A stretch of 64,000 bases of DNA from Pseudomonas taiwanensis (lineage in GTDB: Bacteria > Pseudomonadota > Gammaproteobacteria > Pseudomonadales > Pseudomonadaceae): contig NZ_QJRF01000031.1 of the NCBI RefSeq assembly GCF_013393345.1, positions 108,444 to 172,443 of the forward strand. Direction: 5' to 3'. A model generated the notes under the pieces. The model ran no database searches. It saw only the letters and a list, made by a program, of their open reading frames with translations, and was not told where the DNA came from. Below, one piece after another: positions 1 through 11,087 of this stretch. Position 1 is the stretch's first letter. Each line of letters starts with the position of its first letter. The position numbers and the translations under genes were made by a program.

Positions 1-1779
1 CAGCCGCGCTTCGGCGCCGAGGAAGCTCGCCTGTCCATTCGCGGCTCCGGCCTGCAACGCACCTTCCATGGCCGTGGCTTGCTGCTGATGCAGGACGGCG
101 CGCCGGTCAATCTCGCGGACGGGAGCTTCGACTTCCAGACCATCGAGCCACTGGCGACCGACCACATCGAAGTGCTGCGCGGCGCCAACGCCTGGCGCTA
201 TGGTTCGGCCACCCTGGGTGGCGCCATCAACTTCGTCAGCCCCACCGGCAAGACCGCGCCACCGGTGACCCTGCGTGCGGAAGGGGGCAGCTTCGGCTAT
301 CAGCGAATCTATGGCGCGGCGGCCCAGGACTTCGGTGACTGGGATGGCTTTGTCAGCGCGAACGGATATAGCCAGGACGGCTATCGTGACCATTCCTGGC
401 AGGGCAACGAGCGCTACTTCGCCAACCTGGGCGGGCGTATCAACGAGCGGCTGGCCACGCGTTTCTACCTGACCCATGTGGAGTCCGACTCGGACCTGCC
501 GGGCAACCTGACCCTGGCGCAGATGCGTCGTGATCCGAAGCAGGCGGCGCCAGGCAACATTACCGGCGACCAGCAGCGCGACTTCAATCTCGACCGCCTG
601 GGGAATATCAGCGTGCTGCAGCTGGACGACGGCCACAGCCTGGAGTTCGCCAGCTTCTACAGCACCAAGTCGCTGTTCCACCCCATCTTCCAGGTGCTCG
701 ATGTCGACAGCGAGGACTACGGCCTGCGCGTTTCCCACAAGTGGATGAACGAGCAGGGCTGGCGCTGGACCGGCGGCGTGGAGGCCAGCCAGGGGCGCAA
801 CTGGGATTCGCGCTACGTCAACGTCGGAGGAGAGAAAGGCCGCAAGGTCAACGAGCTGCACCAGACCGCACGCAACCTCAATGCCTTCGGCGAATTGGAG
901 ATTCCGCTGGCCGAACGCTGGGCGCTGATCGGTGGCCTGGCCTGGCTGCACCAGGAGCGCGACGTGGATGACCGCCTGCGTTGCAATGCCTTCGTCACGG
1001 CGTTCTGCCTGCCCCAGGATGAGTCCTTCAACAAGAGCTACCTCGGGCGAATCGGCCGCATCGGATTGCGCCACGACCTGAGCGAGGAGATGCAGCTGTT
1101 CGCCAACCTCAGCCAGAGCTTCGAGCCGCCGACTTTCAGCGAACTTACCGGCGGCCAGGTGGTGACTGCCAACGATGCGCAGAAGGCCAATACCGTGGAA
1201 CTCGGTATGCGTTGGCAGCGGGATAGCGTGGACATGGACCTGGCGGTCTACCGCAGCGAAATCCGCGATGAGCTGCTGGCGCTGAACGATGCCAATGGCC
1301 AGCCACTCGGCACCGTCAACGCCGACCGCACCATCCACCAGGGCATCGAACTCGGCGGCGCCTGGACCATCGGCGAGTTCGTCCTGCGCGGACAGTATCT
1401 GTTCAACGACTTCCGCTTCGACAACGACGACACCTACGGCGACAACCGCCTGGCCGGCCTACCGCGCCAGTTCATCAAGGGCGAGGCCTTGTGGCAGCGT
1501 GAAGGCTGGTACGCCGGGCCGACTTTCGAGTGGGTGCCGACCCACTACAACGTCGATCAGGCAGAAACCCTCTACGCAGCTGGCTACGCCATCTGGGGGC
1601 TCAAGGCGGGCTACCGTCCGGGCGAGGGATTCGGCTTCTTCGTGGAGGGACGCAACTTGTCCGACAAGACCTACGTCGCCACCACCGGGGTGATCGCCGA
1701 CGCCCAGGGCCGTGACAGCGCGCAGTTCCTGCCGGGCGATGGCCGGGCGGTCTATGCCGGCCTGGAGTGGCGGATGTAA
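1..1779 (+). CDS. TonB-dependent outer-membrane receptor (5' truncated)
   Basis: The frame is open from base 1, so the signal peptide, TonB box and start of the plug lie outside the window; 592 residues are visible. The first ~75 residues are a TonB plug domain (SIRGSG near the edge, then the conserved IEVLRGANAWRYG and GGAINFVS motifs). The rest is a beta-barrel rich in alternating aromatic strands, ending in GLEWRM. Such receptors import siderophores, cobalamin or other scarce ligands using TonB energy. The ligand cannot be read from sequence. The gene lies 152 bp upstream of cobF on the same strand, which makes a corrinoid or metal ligand plausible but unproven. Confidence 0.9.
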   Translation, partial: QPRFGAEEARLSIRGSGLQRTFHGRGLLLMQDGAPVNLADGSFDFQTIEPLATDHIEVLRGANAWRYGSATLGGAINFVSPTGKTAPPVTLRAEGGSFGYQRIYGAAAQDFGDWDGFVSANGYSQDGYRDHSWQGNERYFANLGGRINERLATRFYLTHVESDSDLPGNLTLAQMRRDPKQAAPGNITGDQQRDFNLDRLGNISVLQLDDGHSLEFASFYSTKSLFHPIFQVLDVDSEDYGLRVSHKWMNEQGWRWTGGVEASQGRNWDSRYVNVGGEKGRKVNELHQTARNLNAFGELEIPLAERWALIGGLAWLHQERDVDDRLRCNAFVTAFCLPQDESFNKSYLGRIGRIGLRHDLSEEMQLFANLSQSFEPPTFSELTGGQVVTANDAQKANTVELGMRWQRDSVDMDLAVYRSEIRDELLALNDANGQPLGTVNADRTIHQGIELGGAWTIGEFVLRGQYLFNDFRFDNDDTYGDNRLAGLPRQFIKGEALWQREGWYAGPTFEWVPTHYNVDQAETLYAAGYAIWGLKAGYRPGEGFGFFVEGRNLSDKTYVATTGVIADAQGRDSAQFLPGDGRAVYAGLEWRM

Positions 1780-1789
1780 CTGCGGCGTC

Positions 1790-1845
1790 GGGAAGCGCAA
1801 AAATCGTTGACAGCGACAGGTATCGCGACGACCTTTTGCGCTCCC
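1790..1845. promoter_or_regulatory. Long inverted repeat in the receptor-cobF gap
   Basis: Arms GGGAAGCGCAAAA and TTTTGCGCTCCC (one unpaired A), plus an inner TCGT/ACGA pairing, flank a loop of about 20 nt. It begins about 10 bp after the receptor stop codon, so it may be that gene's terminator or part of the cobF leader. No T-tract follows directly. Confidence 0.5.
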
Positions 1846-1851
1846 ATATTC

Positions 1852-1905
1852 CCGCCTGCCCACGGGGCCAGCCTCACCGGCTGCACCCAACCCGTTGGCA
1901 GGCGG
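1852..1905 (+). promoter_or_regulatory. Nested hairpin in cobF leader
   Basis: Perfect 9-bp arms CCGCCTGCC (1852-1860) and GGCAGGCGG (1897-1905) enclose a smaller AGCC/GGCT hairpin. The structure ends 26 bp before the cobF start codon. It does not show the conserved B12-box of a cobalamin riboswitch. Its role is unknown; a leader regulatory structure is an inference. Confidence 0.45.
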
Positions 1906-1931
1906 TGCGTTCGCCCACGACGGATCTACCC

Positions 1932-2702
1932 ATGAAGAAGCTGCTCATCATCGGCATCGGCGCCGGCAACCCCGAGTACATCACCATCCAGGCCGTGAAG
2001 GCACTGAACCAGGTCGATGTGTTCTTCATCATGGACAAGGGCAACAGCAAGGAAAAACTCATCCACCTGCGCCAGGAAATCTGCGAGCGCTACATCACCG
2101 AACGCGACTATCGATTCGTCGAGGCCAGCAGCCCCGAACGTCAGCGCGAGGGTGGCGACTACCGGGCCAATGTCAGGGACCTGAACCTGGCCAAGCAGCA
2201 GGTGTTCGAGCGCCTGATCGACGAAGAACTGGCCGATGGCGAGTGCGGGGCCTTCCTGGTCTGGGGCGATCCGTCGCTCTACGACAGCACCATCCGAATC
2301 CTGGAATCCATCCTCCGAGGCGGCCGGCTCCAGTTCGAGTTCGATGTGATCCCCGGCATCACCAGCGTCCAGGCGCTGACGGCCCGTCACAAGGTGCCGC
2401 TCAACCGCATCGGCAAGCCCGTCCAGATCACTACGGGCCGCCGGCTGGCCGAGGGTTTCCCGGAGAACGCCGACAGTGTCGTGGTGATGCTCGATGCGGA
2501 AGATACCTACCAGCAGTTGAATGATCCGCAGCTGGAAATCTACTGGGGTGCCTATGTGGGCACGCCGGACGAAATCCTCATTTCCGGCAAGCTCAATGAA
2601 GTGGCCGATGAGATTCGCCGGGTACGGCACGACGCTCGGGAGGCCAATGGCTGGATCATGGACACCTATCTGCTGCGTCGCTCGGATGGTGGCGAAGACT
2701 GA
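1932..2702 (+). CDS. cobF: Precorrin-6A synthase (deacetylating)
   Basis: A 256-residue SAM-dependent tetrapyrrole methylase. CobF methylates C1 of precorrin-5 and releases the extruded acetyl group as acetate, giving precorrin-6A in the aerobic cobalamin pathway. The N-terminus has the methylase glycine-rich loop (GIGAGNPEYIT, residues ~7-17), followed by WGDPSLYDS near residue 110 and FDVIPGITSVQA near 140, typical of this fold. The ATG at 1932 (MKKLLIIGIGAG) was chosen because it starts directly at the first beta strand; an upstream extension to 1767 would cross the intergenic hairpins. It is isolated from the rest of the cob genes here, with a receptor upstream and metE downstream. Confidence 0.88.
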   Translation: MKKLLIIGIGAGNPEYITIQAVKALNQVDVFFIMDKGNSKEKLIHLRQEICERYITERDYRFVEASSPERQREGGDYRANVRDLNLAKQQVFERLIDEELADGECGAFLVWGDPSLYDSTIRILESILRGGRLQFEFDVIPGITSVQALTARHKVPLNRIGKPVQITTGRRLAEGFPENADSVVVMLDAEDTYQQLNDPQLEIYWGAYVGTPDEILISGKLNEVADEIRRVRHDAREANGWIMDTYLLRRSDGGED

Positions 2703-2706
2703 TGTC

Positions 2707-2755
2707 CTCTCATCATGAGAGAAACTTGATTTCATGACGAAATAATTGAGTTTTA
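2707..2755. promoter_or_regulatory. Cluster of short dyads upstream of metE
   Basis: Within 50 bp between cobF and metE there is a 7-1-7 inverted repeat (CTCTCAT/ATGAGAG, 2707-2721), a GAAA-N5-TTTC dyad (2721-2733) and TGAGT-TTT-ACTCA further on. metE is MetR-regulated in enteric bacteria at TGAA-N5-TTCA sites; the second dyad is only a partial match. A regulator-binding region is an inference. Confidence 0.35.
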
Positions 2756-2813
2756 CTCATGCGTGGGTGCGCCGGACAATTCCCCCAATGATTTTTCAAT
2801 GGAGGAATTTCCC

Positions 2814-5105
2814 ATGGCATTGGCACACAACCTCGGCTTCCCGCGTATCGGCGGCGATCGCGAACTGAAGAAGGCTCAGGAAGCCTTCTGGAAGGGCGAG
2901 CTGGACGAGGCCGGGCTGCGTGCGGTTGGCCGCAAGCTGCGTGCTGAGCATTGGCGGATCCAGAAGGAGGCCGGGATCGACCTGCTGCCGGTCGGCGATT
3001 TCGCCTGGTACGACCAGGTGCTGACGCACTCCCTGACCTTCGGCGTCATCCCCGAGCGCTTCCGTGGCCATGGCAACGCCAAGCCGACCCTGCAAACCCT
3101 GTTCGGCATGGCCCGTGGTGTCAGCGACAGTTGCTGCGGCGGCGCCCACGCGCAGGAGATGACGAAGTGGTTCGACACCAATTACCACTACCTGGTCCCC
3201 GAGTTTTCCGCTGACCAGCAGTTCGTCCTGAGCTGGGAGCAATTGTTCGAGGAAGTGGCTGAAGCCCAGGCCCTCGGCCACAACGTTAAGCCGGTGCTGA
3301 TCGGTCCGCTGACCTACCTCTGGCTGGGCAAGGCCAAGGGTGGCGAGTTCGACAAGCTCGACCTGCTGGAGCGTCTGTTGCCGTTGTATGGGGAGATCCT
3401 CCAGCGCCTCGACGCCCAAGGCGTGGAGTGGGTGCAGATCGACGAACCGATTCTTGTGCTCGACCTGCCCCAGGACTGGAAGAATGCTTTCGAACGTGCC
3501 TACAACCTGCTGCAGAAAGAACCGCTGAAGAAGCTGGTCGCCACCTACTTCGGCGGCCTGGAAGACAACCTCGGCCTCGCCGCCGGCCTGCCGGTGGACG
3601 GTCTGCATATCGACCTGGTGCGTGCGCCCGACCAGTACCCGACCATTCTCGACCGTGTGCCGGGCTACAAGGTGCTGTCCCTCGGCCTGGTGAACGGCCG
3701 CAACGTCTGGCGCTGCGATCTGGAGAAAGCACTCGACGTCCTGCGCCATGCTCATGAGCGTCTGGGTGACCGCCTCTGGGTCGCGCCGTCCTGCTCGCTG
3801 CTGCACAGCCCCGTGGATCTCGCTCGCGAAGACAAGCTGGATGCCGAGCTGAAGAGCTGGTTGGCGTTCGCCGTGCAGAAGTGCGAGGAAGTCGCCGCGC
3901 TGTCCCGCGCCCTGACCGAACCGGAGGCGCCAGGGGTGCTGGAGGCCTTGGCCGTCAGCCAAGCCGTGCAGGCCAGCCGTGCCGCATCACCACGCATTCA
4001 CAAGCCGGCAGTCCAGGCCCGCGTGGCCGCGCTGAAACCGGAAGACGACAAGCGTCCGGCACCTTTCGCCGTGCGCATCGAGAAACAGCGTGCGGAGCTT
4101 TATCTGCCGGCTTTCCCGACTACTACCATCGGTTCCTTCCCGCAGACCTCCGCCATCCGCCTGGCGCGCCAGGCGTTCAAGGCGGGCAAGCTATCCGAGG
4201 CCGAGTACACCGAAGCGATGCACAGCGAAATCCGCCATGCCGTGGAAGTGCAGGAAAGGCTGGGCCTGGACGTCCTGGTGCACGGCGAGGCCGAGCGTAA
4301 CGACATGGTTGAATACTTCGCCGAGCAGTTGGATGGCTATGCCTTCACCCGCTTTGGCTGGGTCCAGAGCTACGGCTCCCGCTGCGTGAAACCGGCGGTG
4401 ATCGTGGGTGATCTCAGCCGTCCGAAAGCCATGACCGTGGAGTGGATCCGCTATGCACAGGGTCTGACGTCCAAATGGATGAAGGGCATGTTGACCGGTC
4501 CCGTGACCATGCTGATGTGGTCCTTCCCGCGCGAGGACGTGTCCCGCGAGGTGCAGGCCCGGCAACTGGCGCTGGCCATTCGTGATGAAGTGCTGGATCT
4601 GGAAGCAGCCGGTATCCGTATCGTGCAGATCGACGAGGCGGCGTTCCGCGAAGGCCTGCCGCTGCGCAAGGCTGGCTGGCAGGCCTATCTGGACTGGGCC
4701 ACCGAGGCCTTCCGCCTGACCGCGAGCGGCGTGAAGGACGAAACCCAGATCCATACCCACATGTGCTACAGCGAGTTCAACGACGTGATCGAGTCCATCG
4801 CCGCCATGGACGCCGACGTCATCACCATCGAGACCTCGCGCTCGGACATGGAACTGCTGGATGCCTTCGAGGCCTTCGCCTATCCGAACGAGATCGGCCC
4901 GGGCGTCTACGACATCCACTCGCCGCGCGTGCCCGGCAAGGACGAGATCATCAAGCTGCTGCGCAAGGCCGCCCAGCGGGTTCCCGCCGAGCGCCTCTGG
5001 GTCAACCCGGACTGCGGCCTGAAGACCCGCGCCTGGCCGGAAACCGAAGCGGCCCTGGTGAACATGGTGGCAGCGGCCAACGAACTGCGCGCTGAGTTCG
5101 TCTAG
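2814..5105 (+). CDS. metE: Cobalamin-independent methionine synthase
   Basis: A 763-residue 5-methyltetrahydropteroyltriglutamate-homocysteine methyltransferase, close to the usual ~755 residues. It transfers a methyl group from methyl-THF-polyglutamate to homocysteine, making methionine without B12. Two homologous barrels are visible: the N-terminal one starts [12 protein letters not shown], and the catalytic one starts around residue 440 with [10 protein letters not shown]. Zinc ligands are in THMCYSEF (~residue 647) and NPDCGLKTR (~733). The ATG at 2814 follows GGAGGAA at 2801-2807 with good spacing, so the in-frame GTG at 2763 is not favoured. A strong terminator follows the stop codon. 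Being next to cobF, it places B12-dependent and B12-independent themes side by side. Confidence 0.97.
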   Translation: MALAHNLGFPRIGGDRELKKAQEAFWKGELDEAGLRAVGRKLRAEHWRIQKEAGIDLLPVGDFAWYDQVLTHSLTFGVIPERFRGHGNAKPTLQTLFGMARGVSDSCCGGAHAQEMTKWFDTNYHYLVPEFSADQQFVLSWEQLFEEVAEAQALGHNVKPVLIGPLTYLWLGKAKGGEFDKLDLLERLLPLYGEILQRLDAQGVEWVQIDEPILVLDLPQDWKNAFERAYNLLQKEPLKKLVATYFGGLEDNLGLAAGLPVDGLHIDLVRAPDQYPTILDRVPGYKVLSLGLVNGRNVWRCDLEKALDVLRHAHERLGDRLWVAPSCSLLHSPVDLAREDKLDAELKSWLAFAVQKCEEVAALSRALTEPEAPGVLEALAVSQAVQASRAASPRIHKPAVQARVAALKPEDDKRPAPFAVRIEKQRAELYLPAFPTTTIGSFPQTSAIRLARQAFKAGKLSEAEYTEAMHSEIRHAVEVQERLGLDVLVHGEAERNDMVEYFAEQLDGYAFTRFGWVQSYGSRCVKPAVIVGDLSRPKAMTVEWIRYAQGLTSKWMKGMLTGPVTMLMWSFPREDVSREVQARQLALAIRDEVLDLEAAGIRIVQIDEAAFREGLPLRKAGWQAYLDWATEAFRLTASGVKDETQIHTHMCYSEFNDVIESIAAMDADVITIETSRSDMELLDAFEAFAYPNEIGPGVYDIHSPRVPGKDEIIKLLRKAAQRVPAERLWVNPDCGLKTRAWPETEAALVNMVAAANELRAEFV

Positions 5106-5132
5106 TAAGCCGGACAAGGATGTGTGTGAAAA

Positions 5133-5160
5133 ACGGGACGCCTGACGTCCCGTTTTGTTT
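5133..5160 (+). terminator. Rho-independent terminator of metE
   Basis: 8-bp stem ACGGGACG/CGTCCCGT with loop CCTGA, followed by TTTTGTTT. It lies 27 bp after the metE stop. Confidence 0.9.
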
Positions 5161-5173
5161 GCTGCAGACACGC

Positions 5174-5198
5174 AAAAGCCGCGCAATGCGCGGCTTTT
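5174..5198 (-). terminator. Terminator downstream of the tRNA
   Basis: 11-bp perfect stem AAAAGCCGCGC/GCGCGGCTTTT with a 3-nt loop. It sits 4 bp beyond the tRNA 3' end. The flanking A and T runs make it usable from either strand. Confidence 0.8.
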
Positions 5199-5202
5199 GA
5201 TT

Positions 5203-5279
5203 TGGTGGGCCCACACGGACTCGAACCGTGGACCAAAGGATTATGAGTCCTCTGCTCTAACCGACTGAGCTATAGGCCC
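5203..5279 (-). tRNA. tRNA with CAT anticodon, probably tRNA-Ile2
   Basis: Read on the minus strand this gives a full cloverleaf of 77 nt with an encoded CCA end: acceptor GGGCCTA, D-arm GCTC...GAGC, anticodon loop CTCATAA and T-loop GGTTCGAGTCC. The anticodon CAT is shared by elongator Met and by Ile2, whose C34 becomes lysidine. The acceptor stem has C4-G69 and C5-G68, which are known TilS recognition pairs of tRNA-Ile2. I therefore favour Ile2, although automatic tools may label it Met. It is flanked by terminators and lies just beyond the 3' end of rmcA. Confidence 0.88.
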
Positions 5280-5294
5280 CAGAAGGCCGGCGGA

Positions 5295-8200
5295 TTATAC
5301 AGGCGCCTTTTGCTGGGTGCCAATCGCAGGTAGAGGGCTTAGGAATTTGCGCGCGAAAGCCTCGGCGGGCAGGGCTGCGCTGACGATAAAGCCTTGAATC
5401 TGTTCGCATCCTTCTGCAGCGAGGAAATATTCCTGCGCCTTGGTTTCGACGCCTTCGGCGATGACGGTGAGTTGCATGCTGCGGCCGAGGGCGATGATGG
5501 CGCGGCTGATGGCGGCGTCGTTGGGATCGTCCGGCAGGCCGCGTACGAAGGACTTGTCGATCTTCAGCACATCCAGTGGCAGGCGTTTGAGGTAGCTGAG
5601 CGAGGAGTAGCCGGTGCCGAAGTCGTCGATGGCCAGTTGCACGCCGAGGGCCTTGAGGCTGTGCAGCACGCTGAGGGCTTCTTCGGCCTGGCTCATGATG
5701 AAGCTTTCGGTGATTTCCAGTTGCAGGCGCTGAGGTTCGAGGCCCAGTCCGTGAATGAGTTTTTGCAAACGCTCCATCAGGAGCGGCTGGCGCAGTTGGG
5801 CGCCAGCGAGGTTGACCGAGAGCGGACCAAACGGGGCGTGGTCTTCCTGCCATTGCTGCATCTGCCGGCAGGCATGGTCCAGCACCCAGTCGCCCAGGGG
5901 GAGGATCAGGCCGCATTCTTCCGCGAGGGGGATGAAGCGTTCGGGAGGGATTTCGCCGAGCTGCGGGTGATACCAGCGCACCAGGGCTTCGGCACCCACC
6001 AGCGTCTGGTGCTGGAGGCTGAACTTGGGTTGGTAGCTCAGGGACAGTTCGTTGCGTTCCAGTGCCCGGCGCAATTCGGTCTCGAGGGCCATCCGCTCGG
6101 TCGCCTGGCTGGTGAGGTCGCGGGTATAGAACTCGATGCGGTTGCGGCCACGGGCCTTGGCCCGGTACATGGCGGCGTCGGCATTCTTCACCACGGTCGC
6201 GACGTCCAGGCCGTGTTCGGGGAACAGGCTGATGCCGATGCTGGCGCTCATGAAGAACTCATGCTGGCCGGCGGGAATGGGCGCTTCGAAGCAGGCCAGC
6301 AGCTTGTTGGCCACGGTTTGTGCGTCGCTGGCGTTGTGCAGTCCGGGTAGGAGGATGATGAATTCATCGCCACCGAGGCGGGCCACGGTATCGATGTCGC
6401 GCAGTTGCTCGCGCAAGCGGGTGGCGATGCCCTTGAGCAACAGGTCGCCCACCGGGTGGCCGAGGCTGTCGTTGATGTGCTTGAAACGGTCCAGGTCTAT
6501 GAACAGGACAGCGCCGTGATGGTGGTCGGTGGTGGCGTCGGCCAGCGCCAGTTGCAGGCGGCTTTCGAACAGCAGGCGATTGGGCAGGCCGGTGAGGGAG
6601 TCGTGGTGGGCCTGGAAGTCGAGTCGGGCCTGCGCATGCTTGAGGGGTGAGATGTCGGCGAACACGCCGACGTAATGCGTGACCTGCTGATGGCGGTCGC
6701 GCACGGCGCTGATGGTGAGCCATTCGGGGTAGGGCTCACCGTTCCGGCGGCGGTTCCAGATCTCGCCTTGCCAGTGCCCTTCGCGTTCGAGTTGATGCCA
6801 CATGGCAGCGTAGAACGCGCTGTCGTGCTGGCCGGAGGCGAGCAAGCGGGGCGACTGGCCGAGGGCCTCGCTTTCGCTGTAGCCGGTGATCTCGCTGAAG
6901 GCGCGATTGACGGCCGTGATGCGTTGTTCGGTGTCGGTGATCATCACGCCTTCGGCCGTGCTTTCGAACACGGTGGCGGCCTGCTGCAACTTTTCCTGCA
7001 TCTGCTGGCGCTCGGTGACGTCGCGGGCAATGGTCAGCATGCAGGGTTCGCCGCCGATGGGCATCGGTTGGGCGGAGAGTTCGCAGACGCGTATCTGGCC
7101 AGTCTTGGTACGCACGGCAGTGGTGTAGTGGTGCAGGCTGCCGTGTTCCTGGATGGCCTGGATCATGAGCGCGCGGTCGGCCGGGTTGGCCCACAAGCCG
7201 AGTTCGAGGGTGGAGCGGTCGGCGATCTCTCGCTGGCTGTAGCCGGTGATCCGGGTGAAGCCACCGTTGGCCTCAAGCAGGCGCCCGTCGCTCATGCGGG
7301 TGATGAGCAGGCCGTCTGGCGAGGCATGGAAGGCGCGGGCGAACTTCTCTTCGGAAACCTGCAGCAGCTGTTGGGTTTCCTTGAGTTGGGTGATGTCGCG
7401 GACGACCACGACCAGGGACGGGATGTTGTCCAGGTCGATGCTCTGCGCGGAAATCAGGCCGATGAAGGTTTCCCCATTGGCGCGGCGGAAGGGCATCTCC
7501 AGGTTGTGCAGCGGATTGCCTTGTTGCAGACGCTGGAGGAGTTTCGGGCCGATGCCGGGAATGCCCCAGATATCCAGCTCAGTGGCGGTACGGCCGAGGG
7601 CTTCACTGGCCTTGAGTCCGATCTGTTGCTCGAAGGTCTGGTTGATCGCCAGGAGATTGCCGTCGGTGCGGCGTGCGATGACGATGATGTCGGGGCAATT
7701 GTGGAAAACCGAGGCGAACTTCTGCTCGGAGAGTTGCAGCGCCTGCTCGGTCTGTTTGGCCTCGGTGATGTCGATCATCAAGCCACGCATCATCTGCGTC
7801 TCCCCGTGGGGGATGAGCGTGATGATGTCGCGCACCCATAGCACCCGGCCGTCGGCAGCGATCATGCGGTAGTCGAGGCTGTGGTCGCGGCCGGCAATGG
7901 TTTCGGCTTCGCAGAAAGCGTTGGCCCATCCTGCGTCGTCGGGGTGCAGGGTGCGCCGCCAGAAGCCGGGCTCCAACCAGTTGCTCAAGGGGTAGCCAAG
8001 CAGGCGTTCGGCGTGGGGCGAAACATAGGTGTAACAGTAATCTTCGACGCGCATCTCCCAGGCGATGGCGTTGAGGCTCTCCACCAGGCCGCGGTAATGC
8101 TGTTCGCTGCTGCGCAGCTCTTCCTGCAGGGCGGCGCGGCTGGTCATTTCATTGCTGAGGCGGCGATTGACGCGCATGACGAAGGCAAGCACGCCGGCCA

Positions 8201-9032
8201 GCAGCAGCACGGCCGGCAGTCCGTAGAGCAGGATGCGATGCCAGTCGATGTGCGGGTAGAGGGCATCGCCCACCCAGCGTTCCTGGATGGCCGCGGTTTC
8301 TTCCGGGGTGATCTCGGCGAATACCCTGTCGAGGATGCCGGCGAGTAGCGGATGGATTTTCGGCGTCGCCATGGCCAGTTGATAGCGATAAGGCGTCTCG
8401 CCGCTGATGCTGATGCCGTTCAGCTTGAGCTGGCGCAGGCTCCAGACACTGGAGGCAAGGTCACCGACGAAGGCGTCTACCTGACCGGTGGCCAGGGCCT
8501 GGAGCGCGGCGGCCACTGTGGGGTAGCCCTGCAGGCTGAGGTCGGGGTGCTGGTTGCGCAGTAGTTCATGGGGGGCATAGTCGGATACGACGCCAACACG
8601 CAGGCCGTAGAGGTCCTGGATGTTCGATGGCTGGGGGCCCCGTGTCTGGGAAAGGATGACGATGGGGAAGTCGAGATAGGGCCGCGTGAAGTTCAGGTAC
8701 TGCTGGCGTTCCGGGGTGGACATGACGCCGGGGAGGATATCCAGTTCACCTTCGCGGGCTCGCTTGAGCACTTCGCCCCAATTGTCGGACTCGACCGGGG
8801 TGAGCTTGAGCTTCAGCTTGCGACGGATCAGCTCGACGTAGTCGGCAGCCAGGCCTTGGTGCCGGCCTTGGGAGTCCTGGAATTCGAAGGGGGGCCAGGA
8901 GGTGTCGATGCCGAGTTGCAGCTCGCCGTGAGTGTCGAGCCAGGCCTGTTCTTCCGGAGTGAGCGTCAGGGCGCCGGCCGGGAAGGTCCAGAGTGCCAGC
9001 CAAAGGATCAGTAGGGCCCGCGCTCGCGCCAT
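5295..9032 (-). CDS. rmcA: RmcA-type PAS-GGDEF-EAL c-di-GMP regulator
   Basis: 1245 residues. Domain order: signal peptide (1-21), periplasmic SBP_bac_3 Venus-flytrap domain (~25-255), one membrane segment (~268-287), four PAS domains (~310-425, 430-550, 560-675, 680-800), GGDEF (signature at 887-891) and EAL (signature around 1015-1017, with DDFGTGYSSL later). Both catalytic signatures look intact. In P. aeruginosa, RmcA (PA0575) is a phosphodiesterase that links redox, phenazine and arginine status to c-di-GMP and biofilm formation. The ATG at 9032 was chosen because GAGG lies 6-7 nt upstream and the protein then begins at the signal peptide; the frame extends to 9131. The position next to rpoD matches PAO1. 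Confidence 0.92.
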   Translation of the reverse strand: MARARALLILWLALWTFPAGALTLTPEEQAWLDTHGELQLGIDTSWPPFEFQDSQGRHQGLAADYVELIRRKLKLKLTPVESDNWGEVLKRAREGELDILPGVMSTPERQQYLNFTRPYLDFPIVILSQTRGPQPSNIQDLYGLRVGVVSDYAPHELLRNQHPDLSLQGYPTVAAALQALATGQVDAFVGDLASSVWSLRQLKLNGISISGETPYRYQLAMATPKIHPLLAGILDRVFAEITPEETAAIQERWVGDALYPHIDWHRILLYGLPAVLLLAGVLAFVMRVNRRLSNEMTSRAALQEELRSSEQHYRGLVESLNAIAWEMRVEDYCYTYVSPHAERLLGYPLSNWLEPGFWRRTLHPDDAGWANAFCEAETIAGRDHSLDYRMIAADGRVLWVRDIITLIPHGETQMMRGLMIDITEAKQTEQALQLSEQKFASVFHNCPDIIVIARRTDGNLLAINQTFEQQIGLKASEALGRTATELDIWGIPGIGPKLLQRLQQGNPLHNLEMPFRRANGETFIGLISAQSIDLDNIPSLVVVVRDITQLKETQQLLQVSEEKFARAFHASPDGLLITRMSDGRLLEANGGFTRITGYSQREIADRSTLELGLWANPADRALMIQAIQEHGSLHHYTTAVRTKTGQIRVCELSAQPMPIGGEPCMLTIARDVTERQQMQEKLQQAATVFESTAEGVMITDTEQRITAVNRAFSEITGYSESEALGQSPRLLASGQHDSAFYAAMWHQLEREGHWQGEIWNRRRNGEPYPEWLTISAVRDRHQQVTHYVGVFADISPLKHAQARLDFQAHHDSLTGLPNRLLFESRLQLALADATTDHHHGAVLFIDLDRFKHINDSLGHPVGDLLLKGIATRLREQLRDIDTVARLGGDEFIILLPGLHNASDAQTVANKLLACFEAPIPAGQHEFFMSASIGISLFPEHGLDVATVVKNADAAMYRAKARGRNRIEFYTRDLTSQATERMALETELRRALERNELSLSYQPKFSLQHQTLVGAEALVRWYHPQLGEIPPERFIPLAEECGLILPLGDWVLDHACRQMQQWQEDHAPFGPLSVNLAGAQLRQPLLMERLQKLIHGLGLEPQRLQLEITESFIMSQAEEALSVLHSLKALGVQLAIDDFGTGYSSLSYLKRLPLDVLKIDKSFVRGLPDDPNDAAISRAIIALGRSMQLTVIAEGVETKAQEYFLAAEGCEQIQGFIVSAALPAEAFARKFLSPLPAIGTQQKAPV

Positions 9033-9130
9033 TGGCGGCCTCATTCCTTGAAGGGATGTAGGACCGAAGTGTAGACGTGACCGCTTGTCGGCTGGAAGTG
9101 AAATGAACGCGCTGAGCAATGCGACACACA

Positions 9131-9159
9131 AAAGAAAACCCCCGGACTGGCCGGGGGTT
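9131..9159 (-). terminator. Terminator of the rpsU-dnaG-rpoD unit
   Basis: Minus-strand stem AACCCCCGG/CCGGGGGTT with a 5-nt loop, followed by TTTTCTTTTGT. It lies just past the rpoD stop codon. Confidence 0.9.
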
Positions 9160-9169
9160 CTCGTATCGC

Positions 9170-11020
<1,851 letters not shown>

Positions 11021-11087
11021 AGCACCCTATCCATTTAAGGTCTTGGCGGGCTGAAAACAAGCCGAGGATTATACCTGATCCGGGGCC

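Noticed and set aside
1780..1931. Cobalamin riboswitch before cobF
   Set aside because: The gap is only 152 bp and lacks the conserved B12-box; the pairings seen do not fit the known consensus.
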